This document shows, piece by piece, positions 8,395 through 16,924 of a DNA stretch of 64,000 nucleotides. Under the pieces are notes generated by a model. That model was not told the origin of the DNA and did not search any database. It worked only from the letters and a program-made list of their open reading frames with translations. Each line of letters begins with the position of its first letter. The first letter of the stretch is position 1. The DNA comes from Zobellia uliginosa. GTDB lineage: Bacteria; Bacteroidota; Bacteroidia; Flavobacteriales; Flavobacteriaceae. The DNA lies in NCBI RefSeq assembly GCF_900156625.1, contig NZ_FTOB01000003.1:620001-684000 (forward strand). Reading direction: 5' to 3'. Both the position numbers and the translations under genes were made by a program.

Positions 8395-9321
8395 CTAAAA
8401 GAATTGAACGATTCTAATTTCGTCGTTTTCATAGCATATAACATTAGCTTCCAGTTTTATAAGATTGACGCCTAAGGCATCAAAATCGATTTTGATCCCG
8501 TTTCGGTAAACGGCAATCTTTTTTGAATCGGTAATCGCAAGTGGAGTGGTAAACTCTTGTTGCCCGTCGACTGCAATGATCGTTAGTTCTTCCCTTTGTA
8601 GAAACGTATTGGGCGCAGCACTATGCAATACTCCCGTTGTTTCGTCTACGGTAAGAATTCTTACGTTGTTATCGGCCGCCTCGGAAAGACCCTCAATAGC
8701 CAGGGTATTGCCCGCATTGGTCGTGATGACCGTCGGTCGCCTTAAGGTTCCGCCCAGTTCTATACTATTTGAAGAAGAAATGGTAAGGCCATTTTCAACG
8801 CTGTAGATACCATTTTCTATCCACAGGCTACCGTTATATGCAAATATATTCCCAGAGCTACGGTCTACATAAATATCCCCGGCTAAGGGGGTGTTCATGG
8901 TGACACTACTAGGTGGCCCATCCCCGCTCGTGGGGTTCGTATTGGTAAGGATCCACTCAAAACCGTTCCATATATGTACTTTATGTGACGATTCTTCGAT
9001 CCAAACATCTCCCGCAAAATTATTTATGGGGCTTGAGGAAGCGGTAGTTACCACCACTCCTGAATTACAAAGGTTCTTCCATGTGACACCGTCGAAAGCA
9101 AATATGCAATCATGATCGGTATTATAGACCAATGCCCCTTTCAGTGGGGTCATTGCATTCATTTGGGTATTGGTAATGCGTGTAGGAACGAATGCCTTGG
9201 TCTGGCTATCCAATTCTAATATAGATGCTTCATCAATGCTGCTGATATTGTCGCCAATTTTCACCTGCCCAAAAGAGAGGAACGTATAAAATACCAATGC
9301 TATGAAAAAAACATATTTCAT
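8395..9321 (-). CDS. Secreted fibre-like protein, first gene of the trio
   Basis: A 308-residue protein with signal peptide MKYVFFIALVFYTFLSFGQ. It begins with the widespread Bacteroidetes fibre motif 'ASILELDSQTKAFVPTRITNTQMNAM...LVYNTD...FAFDGVTWKNLC' and then has two further 'D-x-W/Y ... NG-x-W' units, including 'VVTTASSSP...GDVWIEE...IWNGFEWI', which matches a unit in the protein encoded at 6233-7564. It ends in the 'VYRNGIKI' module shared with the 7642-8337 product. These shared pieces indicate that the three genes arose by module shuffling. About 300 nt separate it from the divergent TetR gene. Confidence 0.75.
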   Translation of the reverse strand: MKYVFFIALVFYTFLSFGQVKIGDNISSIDEASILELDSQTKAFVPTRITNTQMNAMTPLKGALVYNTDHDCIFAFDGVTWKNLCNSGVVVTTASSSPINNFAGDVWIEESSHKVHIWNGFEWILTNTNPTSGDGPPSSVTMNTPLAGDIYVDRSSGNIFAYNGSLWIENGIYSVENGLTISSSNSIELGGTLRRPTVITTNAGNTLAIEGLSEAADNNVRILTVDETTGVLHSAAPNTFLQREELTIIAVDGQQEFTTPLAITDSKKIAVYRNGIKIDFDALGVNLIKLEANVICYENDEIRIVQFF

Positions 9322-9585
9322 AAATCGAAGTGTTCTAGGGAGTTATGTTCGGTGAAGGTATGCACAAAACCGACTGCGTAGTATTTTTTGTTGCGACTCG
9401 GTAATAAATGGAGGTTAAACAAGGTAAATATGTTGTAAGTAATGCCCTTCAAGTCTTATAGAGGCCAACTTCGACCCCGTTCAGGATGCTATCCCGGTCT
9501 ATTGAATTTCGTTCCCTTATGCCCCACTTCCCCTTCAGAACCAAAGTTTTAAGTACTTCATAGGGTGGCCTATCATATAATAATG
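9322..9585. other. Intergenic gap between fibre trio and TetR operon
   Basis: No convincing gene, RNA or minus-strand TAnnTTTG box was seen here; the only clear signals are the promoter and operator at its right end. Confidence 0.5.
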
Positions 9586-9609
9586 TAACTTTGTTAACCA
9601 AATGGTTAA
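9586..9609 (+). promoter_or_regulatory. Promoter -7 box with palindromic TetR operator
   Basis: TAACTTTG (9586-9593) is a perfect TAnnTTTG -7 box. It is followed at once by the perfect palindrome TTAACCA-aa-TGGTTAA (9594-9609), 15 nt before the TetR ATG at 9625. A TetR dimer bound here would cover the transcription start, so autoregulation of the whole exporter operon is the natural reading. Confidence 0.7.
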
Positions 9610-9624
9610 ACTATATAGTTGAAT

Positions 9625-10239
9625 ATGGCAAGGAAGAAGGATGAAAATACCGAAGCATTAATCTTAGAGGCCGCCAAAACCGTCTTCCAGGCCAAGGGAA
9701 TGGACGGAGCCCGCATGCAGGAAATAGCGGACAAGGCGGGAATCAACAAGGCCATGCTGCATTACTACTACAGAAATAAGCAACTGCTGTTCGAGGCGGT
9801 CTTTACCCATGCCTTTTCCTTGTTGGCCCCGCAATTGAAGGCCATCCTTAACGATGATTCCCCTATCGAGGAGAAGGTTAGGAACTTTACCTCCGATTAT
9901 ATTTCCTTTATCATCGACTATCCCTATATCCCCAACTTCATCATCCAGGAACTCAATAGAAATCCTGACTTTATTCTTAAACTCAAGGACAATCCGAGCT
10001 TTCCCAACATCGATAAATTTAAAAAACAGGTAGATGAGGAGGTCAAACAAGGTATCCTAAGGCCGATCCGTGCCGAACAATTGTTTATCAATATCATGGC
10101 ATTGAACGTTTTACCCTTCGTGGCCAAACCCTTGCTCAAGGCATTCACCAATACAGGGGAAGAGGCCTACCACCAACTTCTCGAAGCCCGAAAGACCGAG
10201 GTGGCGGACTTTATCATTCATTCCATTAAGACTTCGTAA
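9625..10239 (+). CDS. TetR/AcrR family repressor of the exporter operon
   Basis: A 204-residue protein. I place the start at ATG 9625; the frame extends to a TTG at 9619, but that adds only two residues and lies closer to the promoter. The N-terminal helix-turn-helix is typical of TetR: 'ILEAAKTVFQAKGMDGARMQEIADKAGINKAMLHYYYRNKQLLFEAVF' falls in residues 12-58, with the recognition helix ending in the family pattern 'LHYYYRNKQLL'. The all-helical C-terminal domain would bind the inducer. It lies directly downstream of a palindromic operator and one base before the TolC-like gene, so it probably represses its own operon. Confidence 0.9.
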   Translation: MARKKDENTEALILEAAKTVFQAKGMDGARMQEIADKAGINKAMLHYYYRNKQLLFEAVFTHAFSLLAPQLKAILNDDSPIEEKVRNFTSDYISFIIDYPYIPNFIIQELNRNPDFILKLKDNPSFPNIDKFKKQVDEEVKQGILRPIRAEQLFINIMALNVLPFVAKPLLKAFTNTGEEAYHQLLEARKTEVADFIIHSIKTS

Positions 10240-10240
10240 A

Positions 10241-11488
10241 ATGAAACAATTCCTAATCTTCCTCGCAATTTTAATGGCCATCCCTACCGTGGCCCAGCAG
10301 CGCATATCGCTTACGGAATGCTACCAATTGGTAAACGACCACTATCCCTTGGCCAAGCAAAAAGATTTGCTCGAGGCGCAAAGCACCTTGGAATCGGAGG
10401 CGGTCTCCACTTCCCAATTGCCGCAAGTCGCTTTCGATGCCTATGCAACCTACCTGTCGGACGTGATCGAGTTTCCCTTGGCCATGTCGGGCATAGAACC
10501 CCTCAACAACGACCAATACCGGGCTACGGTTTCCGTCAATCAATTGATCTACAACGGAGGGGCCACGGGGGCTTCCCTCGACCTGAAATCCGCACAGCTA
10601 AAGGCAAAACAGAAAGAAGTGGAGGTCAGCCTGTACCAACTGAAAAAGCAAATCAACCAGGTCTACTTTTCCGTTTTATTGGCGCAGGAGTCCGAGGCCT
10701 TGTTAAGCGCAAAGGAAAAGCAATTACGGGCCAAACTTAAGGAAGTGCAATCGGGAATCAAATACGGAGTGCTGTTACCGGCGTCGGACAAGGTGTTGGA
10801 GGCCGAGCTTTTAAAGATCGGTCAACAGTTTCAAGAGATCGAGAGCGATAAAAAAGCCTTGGTCGAAACGCTTTCGAGCCTCATCGGTAAGCCCTTGACC
10901 GCAGAAACGGTATTTGAAAGGCCCTTTGTACAAACGGACCTGCAAACCGATGTAAACCGGCCCGAACTCGAATGGTTCGAACTTAAAAAGGAGGAAATCG
11001 AAGGCTCGGAACACGTGCTGTCGAAACAAAATGCACCCAAACTATTGGGCTTTGCGACCGGGGGCTACGGAAATCCGGGACTGAACATGCTCGATAATTC
11101 CTTTCAGGGCTTTTATACGGTGGGAGTCAAATTGAACTGGAAGGTCTTCGATTGGAATGCCAACAAAAAGCAACGCGAGGCCTTGGCGATCAACAAGGAT
11201 ATCATTACGAAGGAGAGCGAGGCCTTTCGGTTGAATACCAACATCGAACTGAACCGCCAACAAAGGGAAATCGAAAAAATTGAAGGCTTTATAGCGTCGG
11301 ACCAAGAGATCATAAGGCTCCGAAAGGAAGTGCTGCAATCGGCCGATTCACAGCTTAAGAACGGGGTGATCACCGCATCGGCCTACATTACGGAGCTCAC
11401 CAACCTATACGAAGACGAAAACACCTTGATACGGCATAAGATCCAATTGGAACTGGCAAAGGCCAATTACAACGTAATTAAAGGATAA
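10241..11488 (+). CDS. TolC-like outer-membrane efflux protein
   Basis: A 415-residue protein with signal peptide MKQFLIFLAILMAIPTVAQQ. 'RISLTECYQLVNDHYPLAKQKDLLEAQ' is the usual first helix of the outer membrane efflux protein family, and the two long coiled-coil repeats (about residues 20-210 and 220-415) with 'AQESEALLSAKEKQLRAK' and 'KQREALAINK' match the TolC hairpin helices. 'VKLNWKVFDWNANKKQ' is the second beta-strand region leading into the channel. It would form the outer-membrane duct for the HlyD/ABC pump encoded downstream. It follows the repressor by 1 nt. Confidence 0.9.
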   Translation: MKQFLIFLAILMAIPTVAQQRISLTECYQLVNDHYPLAKQKDLLEAQSTLESEAVSTSQLPQVAFDAYATYLSDVIEFPLAMSGIEPLNNDQYRATVSVNQLIYNGGATGASLDLKSAQLKAKQKEVEVSLYQLKKQINQVYFSVLLAQESEALLSAKEKQLRAKLKEVQSGIKYGVLLPASDKVLEAELLKIGQQFQEIESDKKALVETLSSLIGKPLTAETVFERPFVQTDLQTDVNRPELEWFELKKEEIEGSEHVLSKQNAPKLLGFATGGYGNPGLNMLDNSFQGFYTVGVKLNWKVFDWNANKKQREALAINKDIITKESEAFRLNTNIELNRQQREIEKIEGFIASDQEIIRLRKEVLQSADSQLKNGVITASAYITELTNLYEDENTLIRHKIQLELAKANYNVIKG

Positions 11489-11499
11489 TACAAACAGAA

Positions 11500-12396
11500 A
11501 TGAAAAAATTCAATTATATACTCGGCCTGGGCCTTGTGGCCACTACCCTATTCTCCTGTGGCGATTCCAACGGAAAAGCCGACGGCTACGGAAATTTTGA
11601 AGCTACCGAGATCACCATTTCGGCCGAAAACAACGGAAAGCTGATGGCCTTTGATATCGATGAGGGCGATGTGCTTCAAAAAGGACAATTGATCGGTTAT
11701 ATCGATACCATTCCACTCGCCTTAAAACGCGAGCAATTGGAAGTGTCCAAGGCCGTGATCGCCTCAAAGTCCAGGGGCGTACTCTCGCAAATAGCGGTTT
11801 TGCGTTCCCGATTAAAAACCGCCCGGACCAACAAGGCCAGGGTAGAAAACCTGATCAAGGACAATGCAGGTACCCAAAAGCAGTTGGACGATGTGACCGG
11901 GGAAATCGACGTGATCCAGAACCAGATCAGAAGCATCGAGATCCAGAATGCCCCCGTGGTCAACGAACTGAAGTCCATTGACGTGCAGTTAAAGCAAATC
12001 GACGACCAAATCAGGAAAAGCAAGATCGTCAATCCCGTAAACGGAACGGTCTTGGCCAAATACGCCGAACCCAATGAAATTACGGCATTCGGGAAGCCCC
12101 TCTATAAGATTGCCGACCTAAGTACCATGCAATTGCGGGTCTATATCAGCGAGCCTCAATTGCAAAGCGTAAAGCTGGGGCAACAGGTGACCGTTAAAAT
12201 TGATGCCGAAGATACGATGAAGTCCTACGACGGTACCATTGCCTGGATCGCCTCGGAAGCGGAATTTACCCCCAAGATCATCCAGACCAAGGAAGAACGC
12301 GTAGCCTTGGTATATGCCGTAAAAGTTGATGTTGCCAATGACGGTAGCCTGAAAATAGGCATGCCGGCCGAAATGTGGATATCCGAGGAACAATGA
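11500..12396 (+). CDS. HlyD-type membrane fusion lipoprotein
   Basis: A 298-residue periplasmic adaptor with a lipoprotein signal: MKKFNYILGLGLVATTLFSC, with Cys20 as lipidation site. The biotinyl-lipoyl half ('ITISAENNGKLMAFDIDEGDVLQKGQLIGYID', residues 38-69) precedes a coiled-coil hairpin (about 75-165), and the lipoyl second half ('VNPVNGTVLAKYAEPNEITAFGKPLYKIADL') follows. It links the inner-membrane ABC-2 permeases to TolC. It corresponds to E. coli YbhG in a ybhGFSR-like operon, judged by order and architecture. Its TGA overlaps the ATG of the first ATPase gene. Confidence 0.9.
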   Translation: MKKFNYILGLGLVATTLFSCGDSNGKADGYGNFEATEITISAENNGKLMAFDIDEGDVLQKGQLIGYIDTIPLALKREQLEVSKAVIASKSRGVLSQIAVLRSRLKTARTNKARVENLIKDNAGTQKQLDDVTGEIDVIQNQIRSIEIQNAPVVNELKSIDVQLKQIDDQIRKSKIVNPVNGTVLAKYAEPNEITAFGKPLYKIADLSTMQLRVYISEPQLQSVKLGQQVTVKIDAEDTMKSYDGTIAWIASEAEFTPKIIQTKEERVALVYAVKVDVANDGSLKIGMPAEMWISEEQ

Positions 12397-13295
12397 GCAT
12401 CACTCTTGCCAACATATCAAAATCGTACAAGGGCCTAAAGGCCTTGGAGGCCATTTCCTTTGAAGTAAAGGCGGGTGAGTTGTTCGGACTCATTGGTCCC
12501 GACGGGGCCGGAAAGACGACCTTGTTCCGAATTCTGACAACCCTCCTGCTCGCCGATGAAGGCACGGCAAGGGTTACCGGTTTCGATGTGGTTTCCGATT
12601 ATAAAAAGATCAGGAACAGTGTCGGCTATATGCCGGGGAGGTTTTCGCTCTACCAAGACCTGACGGTCGAGGAAAACTTGACTTTCTTCGCGACCATCTT
12701 CGGAACAACCATAGCGGAGAACTACGATCTGATCAAGGAGATCTACGTGCAAATAGAACCCTTTAAAGACCGTAGGGCCGGAAAGCTGTCCGGGGGAATG
12801 AAACAGAAATTGGCCCTGTGCTGCGCGCTGATCCACAAACCCGAGGTGCTGTTCTTGGACGAGCCCACTACGGGGGTCGACCCGGTTTCGAGAAAGGAGT
12901 TTTGGGAGATGCTCAAACGCTTGCAGCAAAAAGGCATTACCATTCTGGTATCTACCCCGTATATGGACGAAGCGGCCTTGTGCGACCGGATCGCCCTGAT
13001 CCAAGGCGGGAAGATTCTACAGATCGACACGCCCCAGGCCATTGTAGGGCACTACCCCAAACCCATATATAACCTTAGGGCGAACAAGACCTATCAACTG
13101 ATAAAGGCCTTAAAGGCCTATGAAAACAATTACAGTGTCTACCCTTTCGGGGAGTTTGTGCATTATACGGATCAAAGAACCGATTTTGATCCCTCGGAGT
13201 TAAAAGCATACCTCGAATCAGAAGGCCTATCGGATGTGGTCATAGAAAAGACCGAGGCCACTATTGAGGACACCTTTATGGAACTGGCAAAATGA
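12393..13295 (+). CDS. ABC exporter ATPase (first of two)
   Basis: A 300-residue ABC ATPase. The open frame extends to an ATG at 12375, but the ATG at 12393 gives the ATGA coupling with the HlyD stop and a normal N-terminus (MSITLANISKSYKG). Walker A is 'GPDGAGKTT' (about residues 36-44), the signature is 'KLSGGMKQKL' (about 132-141), Walker B is 'VLFLDEPTTGVD' (about 150-161), and the switch His is replaced: 'ILVSTPYMDEA' has Pro where the H-loop normally has His. The C-terminal extension of about 80 residues is of DrrA type. It is the counterpart of the first half of YbhF, which in E. coli is one fused protein. Confidence 0.9.
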   Translation: MSITLANISKSYKGLKALEAISFEVKAGELFGLIGPDGAGKTTLFRILTTLLLADEGTARVTGFDVVSDYKKIRNSVGYMPGRFSLYQDLTVEENLTFFATIFGTTIAENYDLIKEIYVQIEPFKDRRAGKLSGGMKQKLALCCALIHKPEVLFLDEPTTGVDPVSRKEFWEMLKRLQQKGITILVSTPYMDEAALCDRIALIQGGKILQIDTPQAIVGHYPKPIYNLRANKTYQLIKALKAYENNYSVYPFGEFVHYTDQRTDFDPSELKAYLESEGLSDVVIEKTEATIEDTFMELAK

Positions 13296-14020
13296 AGCGA
13301 GAAAAAGTCATACAAGTAGCGGGCTTGACCAAGAGGTTCGGCGATTTTGCCGCGGTAGACGCCATTAGTTTTGACGTGTACAGGGGTGAAATATTCGGTT
13401 TTCTGGGGGCGAACGGTGCAGGAAAGACCACGGCCATGAAAATGTTGATCGGTATTTCCAATCCCACATCGGGCCAGGCCCAGGTGGCAGGGTTCGACGT
13501 GTTTACCCATGCCGAGGACATCAAGAAGAACATCGGCTATATGAGCCAAAAGTTTGCTTTGTACGACGATTTGACGGTTAGGGAGAACATTCGCTTTTTC
13601 GGGGGCATTTACGGCTTGTCGAGGGAGCGGATCAAAGAGAAATCGGATGCCCTGATCGAGGAATTGGGGCTGCAGGGAGCCGCCCATAAGTTGGTAGGTG
13701 CCCTGCCCTTGGGATGGAAGCAAAAACTATCCTTTTCGGTGGCCTTGATCCACGACCCTAAGATCGTGTTCTTGGATGAACCCACCGGAGGCGTAGACCC
13801 CATTACCCGACGTCAGTTTTGGGAAATGATCTACAAGGCGGCCCATCAGGGAACCACCGTTTTTGTAACCACGCATTATATGGATGAAGCCGAATACTGT
13901 GATCGGGTGTCGATTATGGTCAATGGCAAAATAGAGGCCTTGGACAGTCCAAAGCAACTAAAGGAGCAGTTTCAGGCGGCCAATATGAACGATGTGTTCT
14001 TAAAACTTGCTCGCGGATGA
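13292..14020 (+). CDS. ABC exporter ATPase (second of two)
   Basis: A 242-residue ABC ATPase coupled to the previous gene by ATGA overlap. Walker A is 'GANGAGKTT' (about residues 38-46), Walker B is 'IVFLDEPTGGVD', and the H-loop is canonical ('VFVTTHYMDEAEYCD'). The signature position reads 'ALPLGWKQKLSFS', so the usual LSGG is altered to LPLG. Together with the first ATPase, whose signature is intact but whose H-loop His is lost, this forms an asymmetric heterodimer in which only one composite site is likely fully catalytic. The permeases follow only after the GxxExxY insertion. Confidence 0.9.
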   Translation: MKREKVIQVAGLTKRFGDFAAVDAISFDVYRGEIFGFLGANGAGKTTAMKMLIGISNPTSGQAQVAGFDVFTHAEDIKKNIGYMSQKFALYDDLTVRENIRFFGGIYGLSRERIKEKSDALIEELGLQGAAHKLVGALPLGWKQKLSFSVALIHDPKIVFLDEPTGGVDPITRRQFWEMIYKAAHQGTTVFVTTHYMDEAEYCDRVSIMVNGKIEALDSPKQLKEQFQAANMNDVFLKLARG

Positions 14021-14031
14021 TACATAGCCCG

Positions 14032-14108
14032 CAGATACCGCAGAGTTTCGCAGAAAATAATTAACAAACCATCTGCAACTATCAGCGCCAATCAGCAGGA
14101 TAAAAAAT
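14032..14108. repeat. Left copy of direct repeat flanking the GxxExxY gene
   Basis: About 77 bp beginning CAGATACCGCAGAGTTTCGC and containing CATCTGC, CTATCAGCGCCAATCAGC and GGATAAAA. It matches the copy at 14569-14643 over almost its full length, with only a few substitutions and a short length difference. It lies 12 nt after the stop of the second ATPase. Confidence 0.85.
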
Positions 14109-14131
14109 GAAATATATGATACAATAGAATT

Positions 14132-14518
14132 ATGAAAGAAAAAACAGAAAATGAGATATCCTATATCATTCGAGGGGCCATTTTCAAAGTCTATAATGAA
14201 TTAGGTCCTGGGTTATTGGAATCTGTATACGAATCCGCTTTGATGCATGAGTTAAAAAAACAAGGATTATCAGTAAAAAGACAAGTACCACTACCTGTCT
14301 ATTATGATGGTATCGAATTAGAAATTGGGTTTAGATTGGATTTGTTGGTGAACAATAAAGTAATCATTGAAATCAAATCTGTTGAAACTTTATTAAATGT
14401 ACATCATAAACAAATTTTAACATATTTAAAAATTTCAGAATTGAAATTAGGTCTCTTAGTAAATTTTAACGTAGACGACATCACAAAAGGAATTTTTAGA
14501 AAAGTAAACGGATTATAG
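14132..14518 (+). CDS. GxxExxY family protein (PD-(D/E)XK nuclease-like)
   Basis: A 128-residue protein with the defining pattern G27-L-L-E30-S-V-Y33 in 'NELGPGLLESVYESALMHEL'. A PD-(D/E)XK-like core follows: 'IGFRLDLLVNNKVIIEIKSVETL' has the D...E-x-K spacing of that nuclease fold, and 'HHKQILTYLKISELKLGLLVNFN' is the usual family ending. The family is common in Bacteroidetes and other phyla within interspersed repeats; its activity is not established. Here it sits between direct repeats inside an ABC exporter operon and is more AT-rich than its neighbours, which points to insertion. The frame is intact. Confidence 0.88.
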   Translation: MKEKTENEISYIIRGAIFKVYNELGPGLLESVYESALMHELKKQGLSVKRQVPLPVYYDGIELEIGFRLDLLVNNKVIIEIKSVETLLNVHHKQILTYLKISELKLGLLVNFNVDDITKGIFRKVNGL

Positions 14519-14568
14519 ATGGTATTACATCAGCGACTATCAGCGGGGTAAAACAATAAAAATTCTTA

Positions 14569-14643
14569 CAGATACCGCAGAGTTTCGCAGAACACAATTA
14601 CAAACCATCTGCAGCTATCAGCGCCAATCAGCGGGATAAAAAT
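14569..14643. repeat. Right copy of direct repeat flanking the GxxExxY gene
   Basis: This copy again opens with CAGATACCGCAGAGTTTCGC and ends in CAGCGGGATAAAA, 37 nt before the ATG of the first permease. A short, degenerate third copy of the repeat's tail (CAGCGACTATCAGCGGGGTA) lies at 14531-14550, between the gene and this repeat. Confidence 0.85.
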
Positions 14644-14679
14644 ATATATATCTAATATCATCTGAAGGAAACAAAGAAA

Positions 14680-15786
14680 ATGAAACGGTTCATAGGCTTT
14701 ATAAAAAAGGAATTCTACCATATTTTTAGGGATAGGCGCTCCCTGTTCATCCTTTTCGGGATGCCCATTGCCCAGATCTTACTGTTCGGTTTTGCCATTA
14801 CCAATGAGATCAACAATGTGGATATTGCCATTTTGGATTCTTCCAAAGATGCCGTTACGGAAGAGATCATCCATAAAATATCCGCTTCAAAATACTTCAG
14901 TATCAAACAGTTTATTGAAAAGGAGTCGGATATTGAAGGCATTTTTAAACAGGGCAAGGTAAAGGCCATCTTGAATTTTGAAAAGGACTTTAGCAAGAAC
15001 CTGGTCAAAGACCACAAGGCCACGATACAGATCATAACCGACGCCACCGACCCCAATACGGCTAACACCATTGCCAATTTTGTGAACGCCATTCTTCAGA
15101 AATACCAAAAATCCTTGAACGAGAATCTGGTGGTCGCCTATCAAATCGTGCCCGAATCGCGAATGGTCTATAATCCGGAATTAAAAAGCGTCTACATGTT
15201 CGTGCCCGGGGTAATGACCATTATTTTGATGCTGGTTTCCGCGATGATGACGTCCATTTCCATCACTAGGGAAAAGGAAATGGGAACTATGGAAATCCTC
15301 TTGGTCTCCCCTTTAAAACCTATTCAGGTGATTGTGGGCAAGGTGTTTCCCTATATTTTCCTATCGATAATCAATGCGGTCGTAATCGTGGTATTGAGTA
15401 TTTTTATTTTTAAAATGCCGGTACAGGGAAGCCTGTTTTTATTGGCATTGGAGAGTATCTTGTTTATCGTATCGGCCTTGGCCTTGGGAATTTTGATCTC
15501 TACGGTTTCGGCCACGCAGCAAACGGCCATGATGATTTCCTTAATGGGACTCATGCTTCCGGTAATACTGTTATCGGGCTTTATCTTTCCCATTTCCAGT
15601 ATGCCCGTACCGCTTCAACTGATCAGTAATATCATTCCCGCCAAATGGTTTATCATCATCATTAAGGGCATTATGCTCAAAGGGGTCGGCCTGGAGTTTA
15701 TATGGAAGGAAACCTTGATCTTATTGGGCATGACCGTCTTCTTCATTGCCCTGAGCGTAAGGAAATATAAAATCAGGCTAGCGTAA
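14680..15786 (+). CDS. ABC-2 type permease (YbhS/YbhR-like), first
   Basis: A 368-residue membrane protein with the ABC-2 exporter layout: an N-terminal cytoplasmic elbow 'FIKKEFYHIFRDRRSLFILFGMPIAQILLFGFAI' with helix 1, an extracytoplasmic domain (about residues 45-170) and five helices in the C-terminal half. The family signature 'TREKEMGTMEILLVSPLKPIQVIVGKVFPY' lies at about residues 196-225. It should form a heterodimeric channel with the next gene product and be driven by the two upstream ATPases. It is separated from them by about 660 nt holding the GxxExxY element. Confidence 0.92.
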   Translation: MKRFIGFIKKEFYHIFRDRRSLFILFGMPIAQILLFGFAITNEINNVDIAILDSSKDAVTEEIIHKISASKYFSIKQFIEKESDIEGIFKQGKVKAILNFEKDFSKNLVKDHKATIQIITDATDPNTANTIANFVNAILQKYQKSLNENLVVAYQIVPESRMVYNPELKSVYMFVPGVMTIILMLVSAMMTSISITREKEMGTMEILLVSPLKPIQVIVGKVFPYIFLSIINAVVIVVLSIFIFKMPVQGSLFLLALESILFIVSALALGILISTVSATQQTAMMISLMGLMLPVILLSGFIFPISSMPVPLQLISNIIPAKWFIIIIKGIMLKGVGLEFIWKETLILLGMTVFFIALSVRKYKIRLA

Positions 15787-16907
15787 TGAAGACCATCCTA
15801 TACATCATACAAAAAGAGTTCAAGCAAATCTTTAGGAACAAGGGGATGCTTCCCATCATTTTTGTCTTGCCCCTCCTCCAGCTCATTATTTTATCGAATG
15901 CGGCCACATTTGAAGTCCAACACATCAAATTCGGCTATATCGATGGCGACCACAGTGCTACATCCAGGGCCTTGGTCGAAAAGTTCGATGCCTCGTCCTA
16001 TTTTGAGGTGTTGACCGATTTTCCTTCGGAGGTCCAGGCCAGTGCGGCCATGTTAAGGGGAGAGGTCGATGTTGTGCTAAACATCCCCCCCTATTTTGAA
16101 CGCGATCTACAAAAGGACAAACACCAAAGCCTAGGGGTAACCATCAATGCCATCGACGGCGCTGCGGCCGGTGTCGAGAACGTATATGTTACCCAGATCA
16201 TCCAAGGTTTCAATCAAGGGCTAAGGGTCGATTTACAACAAATTACGGACCAACAGGTACAGGCCATGGCCATTGAAACGATCCCCTTGTTCTGGTACAA
16301 CGAGACCTTGAACTATAAAACCTTTATGGTACCGGGCATATTGGTCTTACTGGTCACCATGATTACGCTCTTTCTCTCGGGAATGAACATTGTACGGGAA
16401 AAGGAAATCGGTACATTGGAGCAAATCAATGTGACCCCGATCAAAAAAAGACAGTTTATCATTGGTAAGCTCTTTCCCTTTTGGGTGATAGGCATGGGCT
16501 TGTTGACCATTGGGTTGATCATCGCCAAACTTATTTTTGATGTGCCCATTCTAGGAAGTTTGCCCCTTATGTACCTCTATACCTCCATCTATATTTTGGT
16601 GGTGCTGGGGATCGGACTGTTCATTTCAAACTATACGGATACCCAACAACAGGCCATGTTTATCGCTTGGTTTTTTACGGTGATCTTTATTTTGATGAGC
16701 GGATTGTTTACGCCCATTGAAAGCATGCCGAAATGGGCCCAGGTGCTTACGGAGTTCAATCCCATCAAATACTTTGTGGAAGTTATGCGAATGGTGATGC
16801 TGAAGGGCTCGGGATTTATGGATATTCTTCCCCAATTATCAAAAACCCTGCTCTATGCCTTAATCATGAACGGATTGGCCGTTTGGAGCTATAGGAAAAC
16901 ATCGTGA
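15786..16907 (+). CDS. ABC-2 type permease (YbhS/YbhR-like), second
   Basis: A 373-residue paralogue of the preceding gene with the same layout: 'YIIQKEFKQIFRNKGMLPIIFVLPLLQLIIL' at the N-terminus, a periplasmic domain to about residue 175, and 'VREKEIGTLEQINVTPIKKRQFIIGKLFPFW' at about 203-233 followed by five helices. Its ATG shares the A of the upstream TAA (TAATG), so the two permeases are made together. It closes the exporter operon. The substrate is unknown; related pumps export small toxic compounds. Confidence 0.92.
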   Translation: MKTILYIIQKEFKQIFRNKGMLPIIFVLPLLQLIILSNAATFEVQHIKFGYIDGDHSATSRALVEKFDASSYFEVLTDFPSEVQASAAMLRGEVDVVLNIPPYFERDLQKDKHQSLGVTINAIDGAAAGVENVYVTQIIQGFNQGLRVDLQQITDQQVQAMAIETIPLFWYNETLNYKTFMVPGILVLLVTMITLFLSGMNIVREKEIGTLEQINVTPIKKRQFIIGKLFPFWVIGMGLLTIGLIIAKLIFDVPILGSLPLMYLYTSIYILVVLGIGLFISNYTDTQQQAMFIAWFFTVIFILMSGLFTPIESMPKWAQVLTEFNPIKYFVEVMRMVMLKGSGFMDILPQLSKTLLYALIMNGLAVWSYRKTS

Positions 16908-16924
16908 ATGGCTGCATGCCCAGG

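Noticed and set aside
6233-9321. Prophage tail-fibre cluster
   Set aside because: The proteins look like tail fibres, but have signal peptides and no phage structural, lysis or integrase genes nearby, so they are secreted surface proteins.
9619-9624. TTG start two codons before the TetR ATG
   Set aside because: The ATG at 9625 fits the family N-terminus and normal start use, so TTG 9619 was not taken as start.
10318-10740. 140-codon plus-strand frame within the TolC-like gene
   Set aside because: Lies wholly inside a clear TolC-like gene in another frame; Arg/Gly-rich shadow frame.
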